This document shows positions 1 to 10,657 of a DNA stretch of 64,000 bases, in pieces. Source of the stretch: Aedes albopictus. Its lineage: Eukaryota > Arthropoda > Insecta > Diptera > Culicidae. The notes beneath the pieces are model-generated. The model was not told where the DNA came from. It worked only from the letters and a program-made list of their open reading frames with translations, and searched no databases. The stretch is from positions 340,392,263-340,456,262 of the forward strand of contig NC_085138.1 in NCBI RefSeq assembly GCF_035046485.1. The letters run 5' to 3'. A program made the position numbers and the translations under genes. Within the stretch, counting starts at the first letter, position 1; each line of letters opens with the position of its first letter.

Positions 1-365
1 CATTGTCGTCGATTGTTGCTGCGGGGACGTCATCCAACATGGCGGCCCACGCCGTCCTTCACTGCGGTCACCGTCACTCCACGCGGCTCTTCACCGCGGT
101 CAACGCCGCTCCGCGCTGCCACCAACGCCACCCCATATCAGCCCGAACAATTTAGCCACCCCAGCCTGTAAGTAACCGAATAAAAGTATTTTTGTACCGT
201 ATGTTTCTAGCTATAGGACCTCGCATTCCGAAGACTTCCCCACGCCGAACGCCCTGAGACCCGGGACCAAAAGAGGTCGTGTTTGCCCACTCCAATCGCC
301 TGCCGCGGCTTAGACCAGTAGACGGGGGCTTGTGCCTGTTCCCTTCAGGAACAGAGCGGTCCCGG
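1..365. other. GC-rich stretch, unclassified
   Basis: This start of the window is clearly GC-richer than what follows and has no long open frame. It contains an AATAAA hexamer at 179-184, with a donor-like GTAAGT just before it at 168-173. It could be the end of an LTR or the 3' end of a transcript cut off by the window edge. I recognise no family and see no TG...CA terminal pair that would settle an LTR. Confidence 0.2.
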
Positions 366-813
366 GGCCGAAAAATTAGAGTCTTATACTTGATATGCCT
401 TTTATTGGGTGGTAATTAGAGGAAAAATAACAAAAACAAATACCAAAATTTTGTAAAAATAACACCTAGAAAATAACAAGTCTTGTTATTTCAATAATGA
501 ATGCATACCTAAAATTTCAAGTGCTGTATTTGTTATTTCAAAGTTATTGAATAACAAACTTATAACATTTCTTGTTTTTAAATGTTTCACTTGTTCGATG
601 ACTTCATCATGTAATAGCAAATCTTGTTCTTGGTTATTTTCACAGTTCAACCAACAAATACTACATCAATACCAAACTCTGATCAAATACTTCAGACTGT
701 TATTGTGATGTTCTCATAACATTGCGTAGAATAACGCAGCAATAACAATTTTAGGTATTAGAGCACATGTTGCTCTTCGCATGGTATTTGTAAGGTATGC
801 CCTTCTGCTCGGG
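366..813. mobile_element. AT-rich MITE-like element, one end intact
   Basis: AT-rich DNA full of TTGTTATT-type words that ends at 801-813 in CCTTCTGCTCGGG. The same terminus closes the element at 38314-39953, where its reverse complement forms the other end. No matching left TIR is visible before 366, so this copy is truncated or its left end has decayed. It is non-coding. Confidence 0.5.
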
Positions 814-814
814 A

Positions 815-985
815 GGGGAAAAACAAAAAAAAAATCCACCTGAGCTTTCCGGGAAAATAGGCGACCCGGAATTTTTCTCTTTTTTTTGTTCATATATCCA
901 TGAGCCCTGCCTGTGGAAAACAGTTTCATGAAAATCTAAGACCCTTCGACCCGATTTGTACGATAAAAAAAATCCCTTATTGATA
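815..985 (-). repeat. Dispersed repeat copy (family also at 24.3, 53.6, 58.0 and 60.7 kb)
   Basis: A fragment of a non-coding dispersed repeat. It shares the blocks 'TCCACCTGAG-type end, poly-A/T, AGGCGACCC, TTTGTTCATATATCCATGAG, CGTACAAAT' with the reverse complement of 60720-60880 and with 24740-24875. It abuts the MITE end at 813 directly. Confidence 0.6.
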
Positions 986-1798
986 AGGTCGAACTGATGC
1001 TTTTAAACAAGTACGACCATGGTTTCCATTAGTCAATCAGGTTGAAATTTTTACTGCTAATCATTTTAATGTAATAAGTAATATGTATTTGAAATAAAAA
1101 GTTTACTTTGGGAGGGAAACTGATCAGTCAGTGAAATGACTTTGCAAGTGTTATTTTTCCACCTGAATTCCACCCTTCCAGAATGCAGAAAGCTATGAAT
1201 TGAAGCAGTTTTGTTCAACAAGTCAACATTCAGAACTATGCCATGTATTTTAACATTGAATTGCGCGTAAGTGCTGTTATGGCAACATAGGACTTGGTTC
1301 CTATTTCCGAGGCCTACTAGTACGCCCCCTTGGAATTGACTTTAGTATTGCGCCCGATGTACATTATTTCGATGAAATTTCCAACTATAGACCATGATTA
1401 TTTTACATCCTAATTTAAAAATAAACACCCAATGCCATTCAATTGGTCTCAATTTTTTTGTCACAAAAAAGTTCAATTTTCTGAAGTGCGTAATGCGCAA
1501 CCCTGGGACAATTTCTGCAGGACTTCCCGGGACATTTCTGAAAAGATTTCGAGAAGAATCTTTTGAGGATTCTTTCGAAGATTTTCTGAAGAAAATACCT
1601 AATAAAATTTCTAGGTTTTCTGAGGGAATCCTCCTACGTATTTCTGAGGGAACTAGTGTAGGAATATCTATAGAAACACCTGTATAATTCTCTTAAAAGA
1701 TCCCTTAAAACCTCATGAGATATTCTTCAAGGAATCTATGTAGAAATTCCTTGGAATTATTTCTGGACAAATTTATGAATGAATCGCCGAAATAATTA
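986..1798. other. No gene; decayed 24-bp-type repeat from about 1500
   Basis: 986-1390 shows nothing I recognise. From about 1500 to 1795 the sequence has the alternation of TTTCTGA/GGAATC words typical of old copies of the GGAATTCC repeat. The 97-codon frame at 1394-1687 runs through this repeat and is not credible as a gene. Confidence 0.4.
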
Positions 1799-2045
1799 AA
1801 GCCAAACTTTACCAAACACCGTATGTATCATATGTAAACAAAAGCGAGATTTCCACATGAGGCGCCGAATTTCGGACTACATACTTGTATCATTCACCTT
1901 TGGGGATGGTATGTGAAAAAATACCCGGATTTTTAAAGTTTCTGAAATGCTCAATTTATGAGTTGCTATGGGAACAATGAACTTCCCCTTCAATTTTCTC
2001 CGTTTTTGGATTTTGTTACATACGGCGTTTGGTAGTGTTAGGCTT
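1799..2045. mobile_element. 247-bp MITE with ~28-bp imperfect TIRs
   Basis: The left end (AAGCCAAACTTTACCAAAC, continuing to GTATGT) matches the reverse complement of the right end, where ACATACGGCGTTTGG is followed by TAGTGTTAGGCTT. It is inserted in decayed 24-bp repeat. No target duplication is obvious. The interior is non-coding. Confidence 0.6.
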
Positions 2046-2715
2046 GAATTAGTAGAGATGCTCCAATATGCAGTTCTGCTGTAATCTCTAAAGAAGTTGC
2101 TCTTGGGTTTACTGTAAGAAATCATCGTTGAGTCGCTGAAAGAATCGCTGGACAAATTTCTGGATAAATCTCGCGAGAAATTTCTAAAGGATAGTCTAGG
2201 GAAGTTTTTGAAGAAATTTATAGAGGCATTTAGCATATAGCAAACTATATGGAGGATTTATAAAAAGGAATCTCTGGAATATTTCATTAAAAAACTTATG
2301 TAACAATCTCAGAAGAAATCCATGTTCTGAGATGAACCAGCCTCGGGCTGAAAATCTCATAAATAATGACATAAAAAAAAGAAATCCATGGTAGATTTTC
2401 TAATGAAGTTTTCGGGGCGATTTTTTTTGAGAAATTTCCACAGGAATCAATTGAAAGTATTTTAAAAAATACGTAGAGGAATTCTCAAGATTTGCCTTAG
2501 TAATCCCTTGAAGAATTTTGAATGAAACTTCTGGAGGATTTTTTAAAGAAATATTCAGAGGAATTTGTAGAGGGTTTCCTAATGGATTTTTTTTAAGAAT
2601 TAGTGGCAGATTTTTTGATGGAATCGCTGCGGTAGTGGCCGCACAGACTGAACTTTACTGATTAGATAACGGACAATACATATAACACCCAGTGGAGAAA
2701 TTTTCGTTTGACGAA
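2046..2715. repeat. Decayed 24-bp-type repeat with a short shared fragment
   Basis: Old, irregular copies of the GGAATTCC/TTTCTGGA repeat, mostly readable as AGAAATTTCTNNAGGAAT words. At about 2330-2375 a GATGAACCAGCCTCGGGCTG fragment followed by AAAATCTC and an AT-rich tail is related, in reverse orientation, to 60250-60300. That is a small dispersed motif in this genome. No gene is present. Confidence 0.5.
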
Positions 2716-2815
2716 AAGTTTTCACCGACTAGAGCGGGAATCGAACCCACACTCCAAGGCTTACGAAACACCTAAACGACTGACGCCGTTAACCGCTCAG
2801 CCACGAAGCTCACTA
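2716..2815 (-). mobile_element. tRNA-derived SINE head
   Basis: Read on the minus strand, this has a Pol III A-box region (TGGCTGAGCGGTTAA) and, about 60 bp later, a B box (GGGTTCGATTCCC). The spacing suits a tRNA with a long variable arm, of Leu or Ser type. It lies next to repeat DNA and has no clean cloverleaf at its ends, so it is read as a SINE relic and not a tRNA gene. Confidence 0.6.
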
Positions 2816-3263
2816 TTTACTAAATTTACTAAAGGATTCCAGTGAGGATTTACTGTGGAAATCTATGGGAGATTTTCTAAAGTAAGTTCTCCAAGGATTC
2901 CGCACTTCAAACGCTTGACTCGTTTTTGGGATGACGCAAAAGCCAACGATCCGTAAAGTTACTTCCACTTCTAGAGAAGCGAAACGCCATCCAGTTCGTA
3001 AACATTTCAAATGTTGATCCCAAACCGCTTGACAGATGTATTCCAATTTTCATTTTCTCTCGAAAGCTGTGTAAGAATACAATTTTTCTGCGTTGACAAT
3101 TATTGACATAGCCTTACTAGTAAATATAATGTTTTGTGTAGAAATTAGGTCATCATATGAATAAAGCTGAGTAGATTAAAGATTCACAGAGATTTTCTCC
3201 GAGGCTTTAATAAGGAGGATTTTCCTCAGCTTTATTTATAACTAAGGCACATTAGGGGATCCT
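2816..3263. other. No recognisable feature
   Basis: AT-rich, non-coding sequence. The short minus-strand frame at 2813-3046 has no recognisable domain. Confidence 0.3.
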
Positions 3264-3633
3264 GTGGTAATACGCACCCCTGGGGCAAAACGCCTTCACG
3301 CTATTTCATTACATAATTAAAGTTTCCTTCAGATCCAACTAAAGAAGACGTAATATTGAGCCGATCAAGACCGAGAATGACTAGATTATTCGAATGAAAA
3401 GCGTGGAAAACGTTGATTTTCCACATTTGAAAAATTTACCTAATTTGAAGCGCGTGGAATTTAAGCGATTGGGCGCTGATTATATGGGATGAACCCATTA
3501 ACCACCATCCGCCTCCTACACCATCATCTGCTGTTGTAAATAGTTAGATGGAGCCCCTTGGTATTTTATTAGAATTCAAAACGAAAAATGCCAAATGTCG
3601 TTTTGCCCCACCTCAAGATGCGTATTGCCCCGA
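3264..3633. mobile_element. ~370-bp MITE with imperfect TIRs
   Basis: The left end has GGTAATACGCAC and TGGGGCAAAACG. The right end carries their reverse complements, CGTTTTGCCCCA and GATGCGTATTGCCC. The interior is non-coding. The TIRs are imperfect, so boundaries are uncertain by about 5-10 bp and no duplication was found. Confidence 0.5.
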
Positions 3634-5845
3634 ACAGTTTTTCAGCACCTAAAATGTGACACTTTTTTAAATTGTTTATTTGACGAGGTAAATATGATAA
3701 TACGCAGGCCAAAAATTGGTGTATTTCAGTAAAAATTATAAACTATCTGTCGAAACGCAAGACACCCATAAAATCATCTTAATTTTAGTTATTTCACTCC
3801 CTTTGCTTAGAAAGTGTATATTACCCCACCTTCCTCTGTCTTACTCCATCCCGAGTCCCAACTACAATCTGTCCCACATTTTCCGCTTTTTTTGCCACCT
3901 CCCTGGCTGGATTAAATTCCACCGATGCGGCTAATGTGAAAACGAGCAAAAACGAACTCCGGTCGTAACCTATCTCCGCACCCGCCAGCCTGGAAGCCTG
4001 CACGCAAGCAGAAGATTATGAAACAAAATGTAAAACACAGTAGTGGAATTAAGTGCTTTTTTCGCACCACATTCGCCGTCATCATCGTTCTGGCTCCCTC
4101 CCTGTCAGAACTGGGTTGAACTGGGCTTCACGGTACGAAGAAGACCACGTGGGAGCACGGATGGGCGCGACTTTCCACATTCCAACAACGTCCGGTTTTA
4201 GAAGTTGGCAAGCGCGTCGTCGCGCCAACGAACACCGAGCCGGAAGGACAATTGTTCAACGTCTCCGACGTCGTCCGCACATCGTGATTGCAAGTCGTGC
4301 TGGGTCGCTGGTGAGGCCTCCTTCGTTGGTCTAAATTCAAAACTCTGAGATTATTTCGGATGTTCTTTTATGACAGAGAGGCACCGCGAGCGCGCGAAGT
4401 CGCTGAGCAGAGCGGAAGCGACCCAAACAAAAATTGCCGGTACTCCACGTGTTCGGTGCGTGGGTGTAGATGCAGTTTTCCCAGCCCGGACGCCCTCCCA
4501 GCTGCCACCCACTTGTTGAGTTTTTGTTTTGATTGCCAGCTGGGGCGGCGCTCTCTGAGCTATGTTATCGGGAGTTGGTGAGAGATTCGTGAGCTGAGCA
4601 GGATTTAGAACCGGTTGTCTGACTTTAGTACTGATACGAAGAAGGCCGGCTCCACGCTGGTACATATGTAGATCATTTTATCATTATCAGTGTTGTGCTG
4701 CAGCGTGAAGCAAGGACCAGTCTCCGGTATCCGTGTCACAGTCAGTATCGTCCCAGCGCGCGATTCAGTCGGTTCGGAAATACTTTCTCGCTGAGTGTTC
4801 GATACGCGATACGCGCTTCTATTGTAGTGTACTTCAGATAAAAGAAAAAGTATCCATGGTGAAGTAATTCGAGTGGGATTGCCAACGATCGAAGGATGGT
4901 TTCTATAGTTTCAATTCTCTATGGTGGTTTCGATGTGTTGATGTGCTTCAATTAATCAGTGTTAAACATAGAAGAAATCCCATTCAATGGAAATTTATTA
5001 CGCATCTAGTGATTAAAATAAAAAGCAGTCTATAAGTGGATGTTCAACTTGAACGGCTAAGAAGAGAAGCTTTACAACCCCGGTGTTACTGCAGTGAAGA
5101 GCAGTCGTTAAAAATGTGAATAGAAATTGCTCATTCCCAACCTGATATCGTATACCTACTACATACATCCACATCGTTATTGGCAACGACGAAGTTCAAG
5201 CCTTAAGGGTGTTTCCAAGGACGACCGTGAATACGTTCCGGAGCGGGACTGCATACAGCGGAATTGCTGCTGAATCCACCCGGTGGTGTCCCGGTGACGT
5301 GGAGGTGTGTTGGCGGAGAAAAGGTTGGTCAAGTTCTTTGTTTGTTTGCATTCCCCCTCCTTTTTCATGAGGACTAGCCGAGCCCTGCGGTCTCTACAGA
5401 GACTTTCCAAAGTGTAGCTATGTGCGCCATATCGAACGATGGATATGAAAAGCCGGGCCGGATCTTCCCCGGCTGGCTGTCGCCGCACGCCGTTGCCGAC
5501 CGTCCAACCGTTTTTAATTCGTGGGTGGTTAAACAAGACCATATCCACCAACAGCCCCCGCCTTGTGCTTCCGGTGTGGTAGATGATCTACACCTAGCTA
5601 CTGGTGGTAGTTTTACGTTTTGTTGGGGATGGATGGAGGTGGAGTTTGAGGGATGGAATTAGGTTAGTTTTTTGTGTGCTACCAATTGCCAGTTCGGTGG
5701 CTACTGGAGATAGTAACTTTTGAATGGAATTAAATCGAGCGGAGCAGTATCGACCCCTAGAGGGATGAAATTTCATCTTGCGATATTTAAATGTGAATGG
5801 GAAATTTGTTTCCTGTCTCTATACACTTATTGGAAAACATGTTCA
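3634..5845. other. Single-copy, GC-richer non-coding stretch
   Basis: From about 3860 to 5770 the base composition is markedly GC-richer than the surroundings, with none of the window's repeat families. Several short frames on both strands (up to 124 codons) overlap each other and carry no domain, transmembrane pattern or signal I recognise. GA-rich and CG-rich words around 4370-4450 and an initiator-like site near 4765 would suit a promoter or 5' untranslated exon. This is the most gene-like part of the window, but no product can be named. Confidence 0.3.
4761..4780 (+). promoter_or_regulatory. Possible arthropod initiator
   Basis: TCAGTC at 4765-4770 matches the arthropod initiator TCAGTY and sits in a GC-rich context. 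No TATA box precedes it and the downstream element position is a poor match. Short sequence matches like this arise often by chance. Confidence 0.2.
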
Positions 5846-6061
5846 TACACAGCAAAAAATAAATGCAACTCGCCCGATGTTTCATTCCGATAAACTAAAT
5901 AATCAATATAATCACGAGTCCTATACGATTACATCGTTTTGATGTAAATTCTTTTGTTTTTATGTGTACATCGTCCGATGTAATAATATTCATGCAACCG
6001 ACGTATTGATCGGGTTGCAGTAGTTCACATGTAATATTACACAACAGTTTTTTTCTGTGTA
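5846..6061. mobile_element. 216-bp MITE, TACACAG...CTGTGTA ends
   Basis: It begins TACACAGCAAAAAA and ends TTTTTTTCTGTGTA, so the TIRs include a TA that is likely the target dinucleotide. The interior is AT-rich and non-coding with repeated GATGTAA words. The end type matches the MITE at 28176-28408. Confidence 0.7.
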
Positions 6062-7130
6062 GTTTACGTGAATCACTTAAACTATACAGATTTTAACTCC
6101 AGAAGTATTTGCCTAATTACAACTCAATGTTTCTCCGTCATTGATATGAGGTGGGTATAAGTTGCACTTAGATAAATATGAATAAGCGCTGAAACACTCC
6201 CATAGTCTAAAAGTAGATTTTTAGCAGCTCATACATATCTGGTCAATTTCGGCCATTTTCTTACAGTTTTTTAGGGAAAGTAAAGTAATCAGGCATACCT
6301 CGATTTAGTGGACCCTCGATTTTATGTACTTTTATTTTATATACAATTTACCTCGATTTTATGTACATTTTAATGGTAAAATTTTTAATTTCCATTCAGT
6401 TTAAGACTTGCAGTTTGTATTATGATGACTTAGAATGCAGGGATGTTCAGCCTTTAGACACGCGGAGAACTTCATATCAATAAATTGTTTGATGGAGCAC
6501 TCATCATGGCGCCAAAGCATACTTCATGACATACTTAGTTTTATATATTTATCTTAATCTTATACTTCCCTTCCCCATTTCATTTTTTCAATGAATATCT
6601 CGTGCTTTGTCGATGATCACGATAAGCGCAGTATATTGGGTGATTCCCTGGCGATGATTTTTTTTATAGAATCTTAACAATGACAGACTTTTCCTCAAAG
6701 CTATCTAACAAACGTATTTGAAAATTTCATATTACTTCCACACCGAGAATTGTAATATATTCCTGATATTTTAGTAGATGCCTTATACTGTTTTGTCGTG
6801 TACTTAGCAGATTGAATTCCAAAATTTGTAACAATTCCATAAAAAAGTCATTTTAATGCTTCGGCTGATTACTGATAAGATGTGTGATAAATTATTTGCC
6901 AGTGCTGTCATGGCAAAATCAGAGTAAGTTAGTCAAAGTACTCGATTTCAGCGCCCCTTTACTGGTACATTCCCATGAATGAATTCTTGGACGAATCTCT
7001 GACTGAAGGAACCGCTTGAGCAATTCCTAAAGAAACTGCTGGAAAAAAACTTCTGAAAGAATCGTAGGAAAAAGTTTAAAAGAAATCCCTGCTAAAATTT
7101 CTGAAGTAATTCTAGGAATATATGGTCGGC
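6062..7130. other. Mostly unclassified AT-rich DNA
   Basis: No coding signal. It contains a Tigger-like terminus at 6290 and, from about 6970 to 7120, decayed 24-bp-type repeat (CTGAAGGAA/GGAAAAA words). Confidence 0.35.
6290..6365. mobile_element. Solo terminus resembling pogo/Tigger elements
   Basis: CAGGCATACCTCGATTT resembles the start of Tigger/pogo-group elements, which insert at TA. CCTCGATTTTATGTAC is then repeated inside. I could not find the opposite end, so this is a fragment or a very divergent element. Confidence 0.4.
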
Positions 7131-7791
7131 GTTAAGTCAGAGGGGACCAAGTAACAAAATTGACGAATATTAGATTTTTAAGGCATTTGATTAAGAATTA
7201 CTTTAGCTACTTGGAACATTCACCCGATATTCTTAATGTTACAATCAACGGGAGTTGTAGCACAATTTTCATTTGATTGAACTGCGAAAATCGATTATAG
7301 TGTTCAGTCAGAGTGGACCAAATGCTTGATGTTAAGAGAATTGGAAAAATATGTTTTAGTTTAAATCCAATAATCAAAATAGTTTATCATCAAAATATAA
7401 TACGTTTCCAAATTGTATGACTCCATAACGCATTTTCTGATGATTAATGATCAAGAAAGCACGTGAAAATCCATTTTATTATGGTCAGTATCGTATTTTA
7501 CAGATCATCGTGTTGAAGCTTATTGTGGCATTTCGCGTGCAGACAGAGTGGACCATGTCTCTAAGAAAAATAGTTGAAATAACCTTATTCTTCGTAATCT
7601 TTTCCAAATCAAAATATGTTAGTTGAGTAGCTAATGGGCATCATATTGAATTGTACCAATACCCGTTTCAAGAAAAAAAATATTTTACCGGTTATTTAAG
7701 AATTGTGTACTTGATTCACTCTGTCTGAACGAATTATTGAAAAACGCCAGTCCTCTGAAAGAATTATTGGTTAAATTGGGAAAAAATCCAC

Positions 7792-7862
7792 AGCTCAGGT
7801 GAGATTTGAACTCACGACCCTTATTCGCTAGACAAGTGCTTTACCAACTAAGCTACCGAGCC
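7792..7862 (-). tRNA. tRNA-Ala(AGC)-like gene, left copy
   Basis: This is the exact reverse complement of 8326-8396 and folds the same way. A box, B box and the run of six T after the 3' end are all kept, so it could be transcribed by Pol III outward from the hairpin, to the left. Being one arm of an inverted repeat, it is either a duplicated tRNA gene or a tRNA-derived module of the element. The exact identity of the two copies suggests a recent origin or gene conversion between arms. Confidence 0.4.
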
Positions 7863-8325
7863 AATTAATGACCCGGCAACCTAGTTGTCATAAGGTTCAA
7901 TTCTAATCTCATCAATCTATATCATCTTCCCCTAAACCGCAAATATAACCATCTCTGTTGTACATATGTACGAAGAGCGAAAGCGAAATTATGCATAATT
8001 GACCACACGGATTGGTATACCGAAAATTTGCACTTTGAGTGAGTTGTTTTCGAGCATCTACCTCTACGTAGTTATCCGTCGTATCAAACAGAATGCGAAC
8101 GACGCGTTTGATCGCCTTCCAGGTAGCATTGTTCTTCCTCTACAAGTGGTTGAGGAAGCGTCGCCTGTACGATAGGCAAACAGTTTCAAACAATAAACTA
8201 ATCGCTTTCGCTCTTCGTACATATGTACAACAGAGATGGTTATATTTGCAGTTTAGGGGAAGATGATATAGATCGATGAGATTAGAATTGAACCTTATGA
8301 CAACTAGGTTGCCGGGTCATTAATT

Positions 8326-8396
8326 GGCTCGGTAGCTTAGTTGGTAAAGCACTTGTCTAGCGAATAAGGGTCGTGAGTTCAAATCTCACCTGAGCT
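8326..8396 (+). tRNA. tRNA-Ala(AGC)-like gene, right copy
   Basis: The sequence folds into a complete cloverleaf: 7-bp acceptor 8326-8332/8390-8396 with two G-T pairs, D stem GCTT/AAGC with GG in the loop, and anticodon stem 8352-8356/8364-8368. The loop reads CTAGCGA (anticodon AGC), there is a 4-nt variable loop, and the T stem GTGAG/CTCAC carries loop TTCAAAT. The A box (TAGCTTAGTTGG) and B box fit Pol III consensus, and T6 at 8402-8407 can terminate. The pair at positions 3:70 is C:G, not the G:U that alanyl-tRNA synthetase recognises. It is therefore unlikely to be charged as alanine and may be a SINE-like tRNA relic. Confidence 0.45.
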
Positions 8397-8631
8397 GTGG
8401 ATTTTTTCCCAATTTAACCAATAATTTACCCATCTGTACATATGTACGTTGAGTTATTTGAAATTCATAATTGACCACACGGATTGGTATACCGAAAATT
8501 TGCACTTTGAGTGAGTCGCTTCAAAAGTTGTTAGCTATTCAATGTTCAAGTTAAGAATTCTTAAATAACTCATTAATTGACTAACCTTCATGTGAAATTG
8601 AACTGTTGTACTTGGTCCACTCTGACTGAAC

Positions 8632-9060
8632 ATAAAAATGGAAAATGGTAATCAACAGTGTAATAACAGAAACATCAAATTTCAAACTTCCTGCTCACAT
8701 TATACACCACTCCTATTAACTTTTGTCCTACTAGTGCATTATATGTTCATCAAATATTGTAAAACTTGAGTGCAAACTGTCCAGCCTTTTCATAAGAATC
8801 CTTATAAGAATCTCTGAAATAATGCACATAAAACGCAACGCGAGACAGGACACAACACTTGTAGTTCTCACAACAAATTAAAAGGAATTCAATTTAATTT
8901 CTTTTAATTTGTTGTAAGAACTATAATGTTGTGTCCTGTCTCGCGTCCCGTTTTATGTGTATTGTCGAGGTTCTTACGTTAGCACACACCTCAAGAAATT
9001 GAAGTCTCTGAAATAATCTGTAGAAAAAAATCTGAAGGAATCCTTAGAGCATTTTCTAAG
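8632..9060. other. Unclassified DNA flanking a hairpin
   Basis: No gene. It contains the hairpin at 8826-8959 and short decayed repeat words from about 9000. Confidence 0.3.
8826..8959. repeat. Long hairpin with ~60-bp arms
   Basis: The left arm (ACATAAAACG, CGAGACAGGACACAACA, TTCTCACAACAAATTAAAAG) is mirrored by the right arm ending CGTTTTATGTG, with a loop of about 10 bp. It is probably a small foldback MITE. No duplication is visible. Confidence 0.65.
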
Positions 9061-9182
9061 GGAGTGTCCATAAATGACGTAGCATTTTATAGGAGAGGGT
9101 GAATCTGGGATTGTGTGACGAGCCATGTATTAGGTATAGAAAGATATGCGCCACAAAATGCTACGTCATTTATGGACGCTCC
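9061..9182. mobile_element. 122-bp MITE with 28-bp TIRs
   Basis: The left end begins GGAGTGTCCATAAATGACGT and continues to CATTTT. The right end is its reverse complement with one mismatch. It is related in end sequence and size to 32202-32340 and to the half-element at 34618-34745. It is inserted in decayed 24-bp repeat. Confidence 0.75.
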
Positions 9183-9756
9183 ATATGACATTTTTTAGAA
9201 ATCTTTGGAGCAAATTCTGGAAAAGAAATGTCTTTGAGGAATATCTAAAGGAATGTACAGAAGTCTTGGGAATTTCCTTGATAATCTTTTGTATATTTTC
9301 TATAGCAATCCTTAGAGAAAATTCTTTAGAAAGCTTCTAAAAAAATTTGAAGGACTTCTGAATTTCTGATTTCTTATATATCCGTGAATCATTTTCTAAA
9401 AAAATCATTAAGGATTTTTGAGAAAGTTCATGAAAGGTTTTCTATATGAATGCTTTGAAAATTTTCTAGAGGAATCACTATGACAAAAACTGAAGAAATT
9501 CGGAGATGAATTCCTGGAACAATCTATGCAATTTTTTTTAAAAGAACTCTTAAAATATTTTCCAAAAGAGCGATTTCCAAAGCGAATTCCGGAGATTTTA
9601 TCCTTGGAAAATCGTTTGAGAGAATGCTTGAAGGAAATTCTGCAGATTTTTGCCGGAGATAAAATCTAGAAAAGTCCCGAAAAAATATGGTAAATCTCTA
9701 TAGAATTTTCTAAAGAAATCCCTGGAGGAATTTCTGTTGTAACTCGTACACAACTA
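9183..9756. repeat. Decayed 24-bp-type repeat
   Basis: Irregular GGAATTTCTGGA-type words without clear period. Nothing coding. Confidence 0.5.
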
Positions 9757-10019
9757 GGGTCCCCAGTTAGCCTACTGGTTAAGGCTATGGATCGCCATTC
9801 CGGAGACGGCGGGTTCAATTCCCGTTCCGTCGGGAAAATTTTCTCAACTCCCTGGGCATAGTGTATCATTGTACTTGCATCACAATATACAAATTCATGC
9901 AATGGCAGGAAAAGAAAGCCCTTCAATTAATAACTGTGGAAGTGCTCAAAGAACACTAAGTTGAAGCGAGGCTGGCCAAGTCCCAGTGGGGACGTAGAGC
10001 CACAAAGAAGAAGAAGAAG
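9757..10019 (+). mobile_element. Feilai-type tRNA-derived SINE
   Basis: The 5' tRNA-like head has an A box (TAGCCTACTGGTTAAGG) and a B box (GGGTTCAATTCCCG). The body includes CTCAAAGAACACTAAGTTGA and TCCCAGTGGGGACGTAGAGC, and the 3' end is (AAG)n at 10006-10019. This matches what I know of Feilai in Aedes aegypti. A second, inverted copy lies at 58125-58395. The open frame across it on the minus strand is not a gene. Confidence 0.85.
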
Positions 10020-10657
10020 CTAATAACCCTAAAATTCTTGGCGGAAATTTGGCATTTATCCTCATGACTTTCGTCCTAAATCATCTTTTGGCTAGACATC
10101 TTTTCGATCATCCTCATCATCAAAAAGCCAGCCAAGACCAAGTATTCAGTTCTAAATGATGTATGCATAAAACAAATGTTGTGGGGATATGGTTATTAGG
10201 TTGTTTACTTAAAGTAAAGAGCAAACTTTTAAAAGAAGCGAAAATTTCAGATTGAAATACTTGCAGCTTTCATAGCAATAACTATAACATCGAAATTACA
10301 TGCAAGTTTAAAAGAAGAGACATTTTCGAATAAAACTTGAACTGCAAAATTTCTACAGCATTTTACAGCGACAGATTCAAAGAACAGCCTTTAATAAAAG
10401 AAGAAAAACTGCATGTATAAATATAATTAGGGACATAACCAACAGCCTTTGAAACAAATTTTGAAAAAAAAAAACCTAAATTAAGCATATTAGATGTATA
10501 TTAGTTTAAGCTTACCGAGCTCTTCAGGATCAATAAGTGAAAAGACACGTGAATCGTCGTTATCCATCGGCCATTAAGACCGAATATCGCATAAATTGAA
10601 TGAATGTGTCTTTATAATTTCATTGCATTTGCTTCTATCGTTTTCACGAGTGAGCAT
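10020..10657. other. No recognisable feature
   Basis: AT-rich intergenic- or intron-like DNA without a family I recognise. AGTGAGCAT at 10649-10657 is the left target duplication of the next element. Confidence 0.35.

Larger units (their letters stand above)
7131..8631. mobile_element. 1.5-kb TIR element carrying a tRNA-gene hairpin
   Basis: The ends are GTTAAGTCAGAGGGGACC at 7131 and the reverse complement of GTTCAGTCAGAGTGGACC ending at 8631. Subterminal copies of CAGAGTGGACCA recur near 7303, 7539 and (inverted) 7718. Inside are two 224-bp inverted arms (7762-7985 and 8203-8426), nearly identical, each with a tRNA-like gene. A 51-bp direct repeat (7994-8044 and 8467-8517) lies once in the hairpin loop and once just outside the right arm. 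No transposase frame is present, so the element is non-autonomous. Confidence 0.65.

Noticed and set aside
4053..4665. Overlapping frames of 70-104 codons in the GC-rich island
   Set aside because: Both strands are open at the same place, as expected from GC-rich DNA; no recognised protein family.
8326..8396. A standard nuclear tRNA-Ala gene
   Set aside because: It folds perfectly, but the acceptor lacks G3:U70 and it lies in a transposon hairpin, so it is reported only as tRNA-like.
9778..9830. Genuine tRNA gene at the Feilai head
   Set aside because: A and B boxes are present but the rest is SINE body with an (AAG)n tail; no cloverleaf with proper acceptor.
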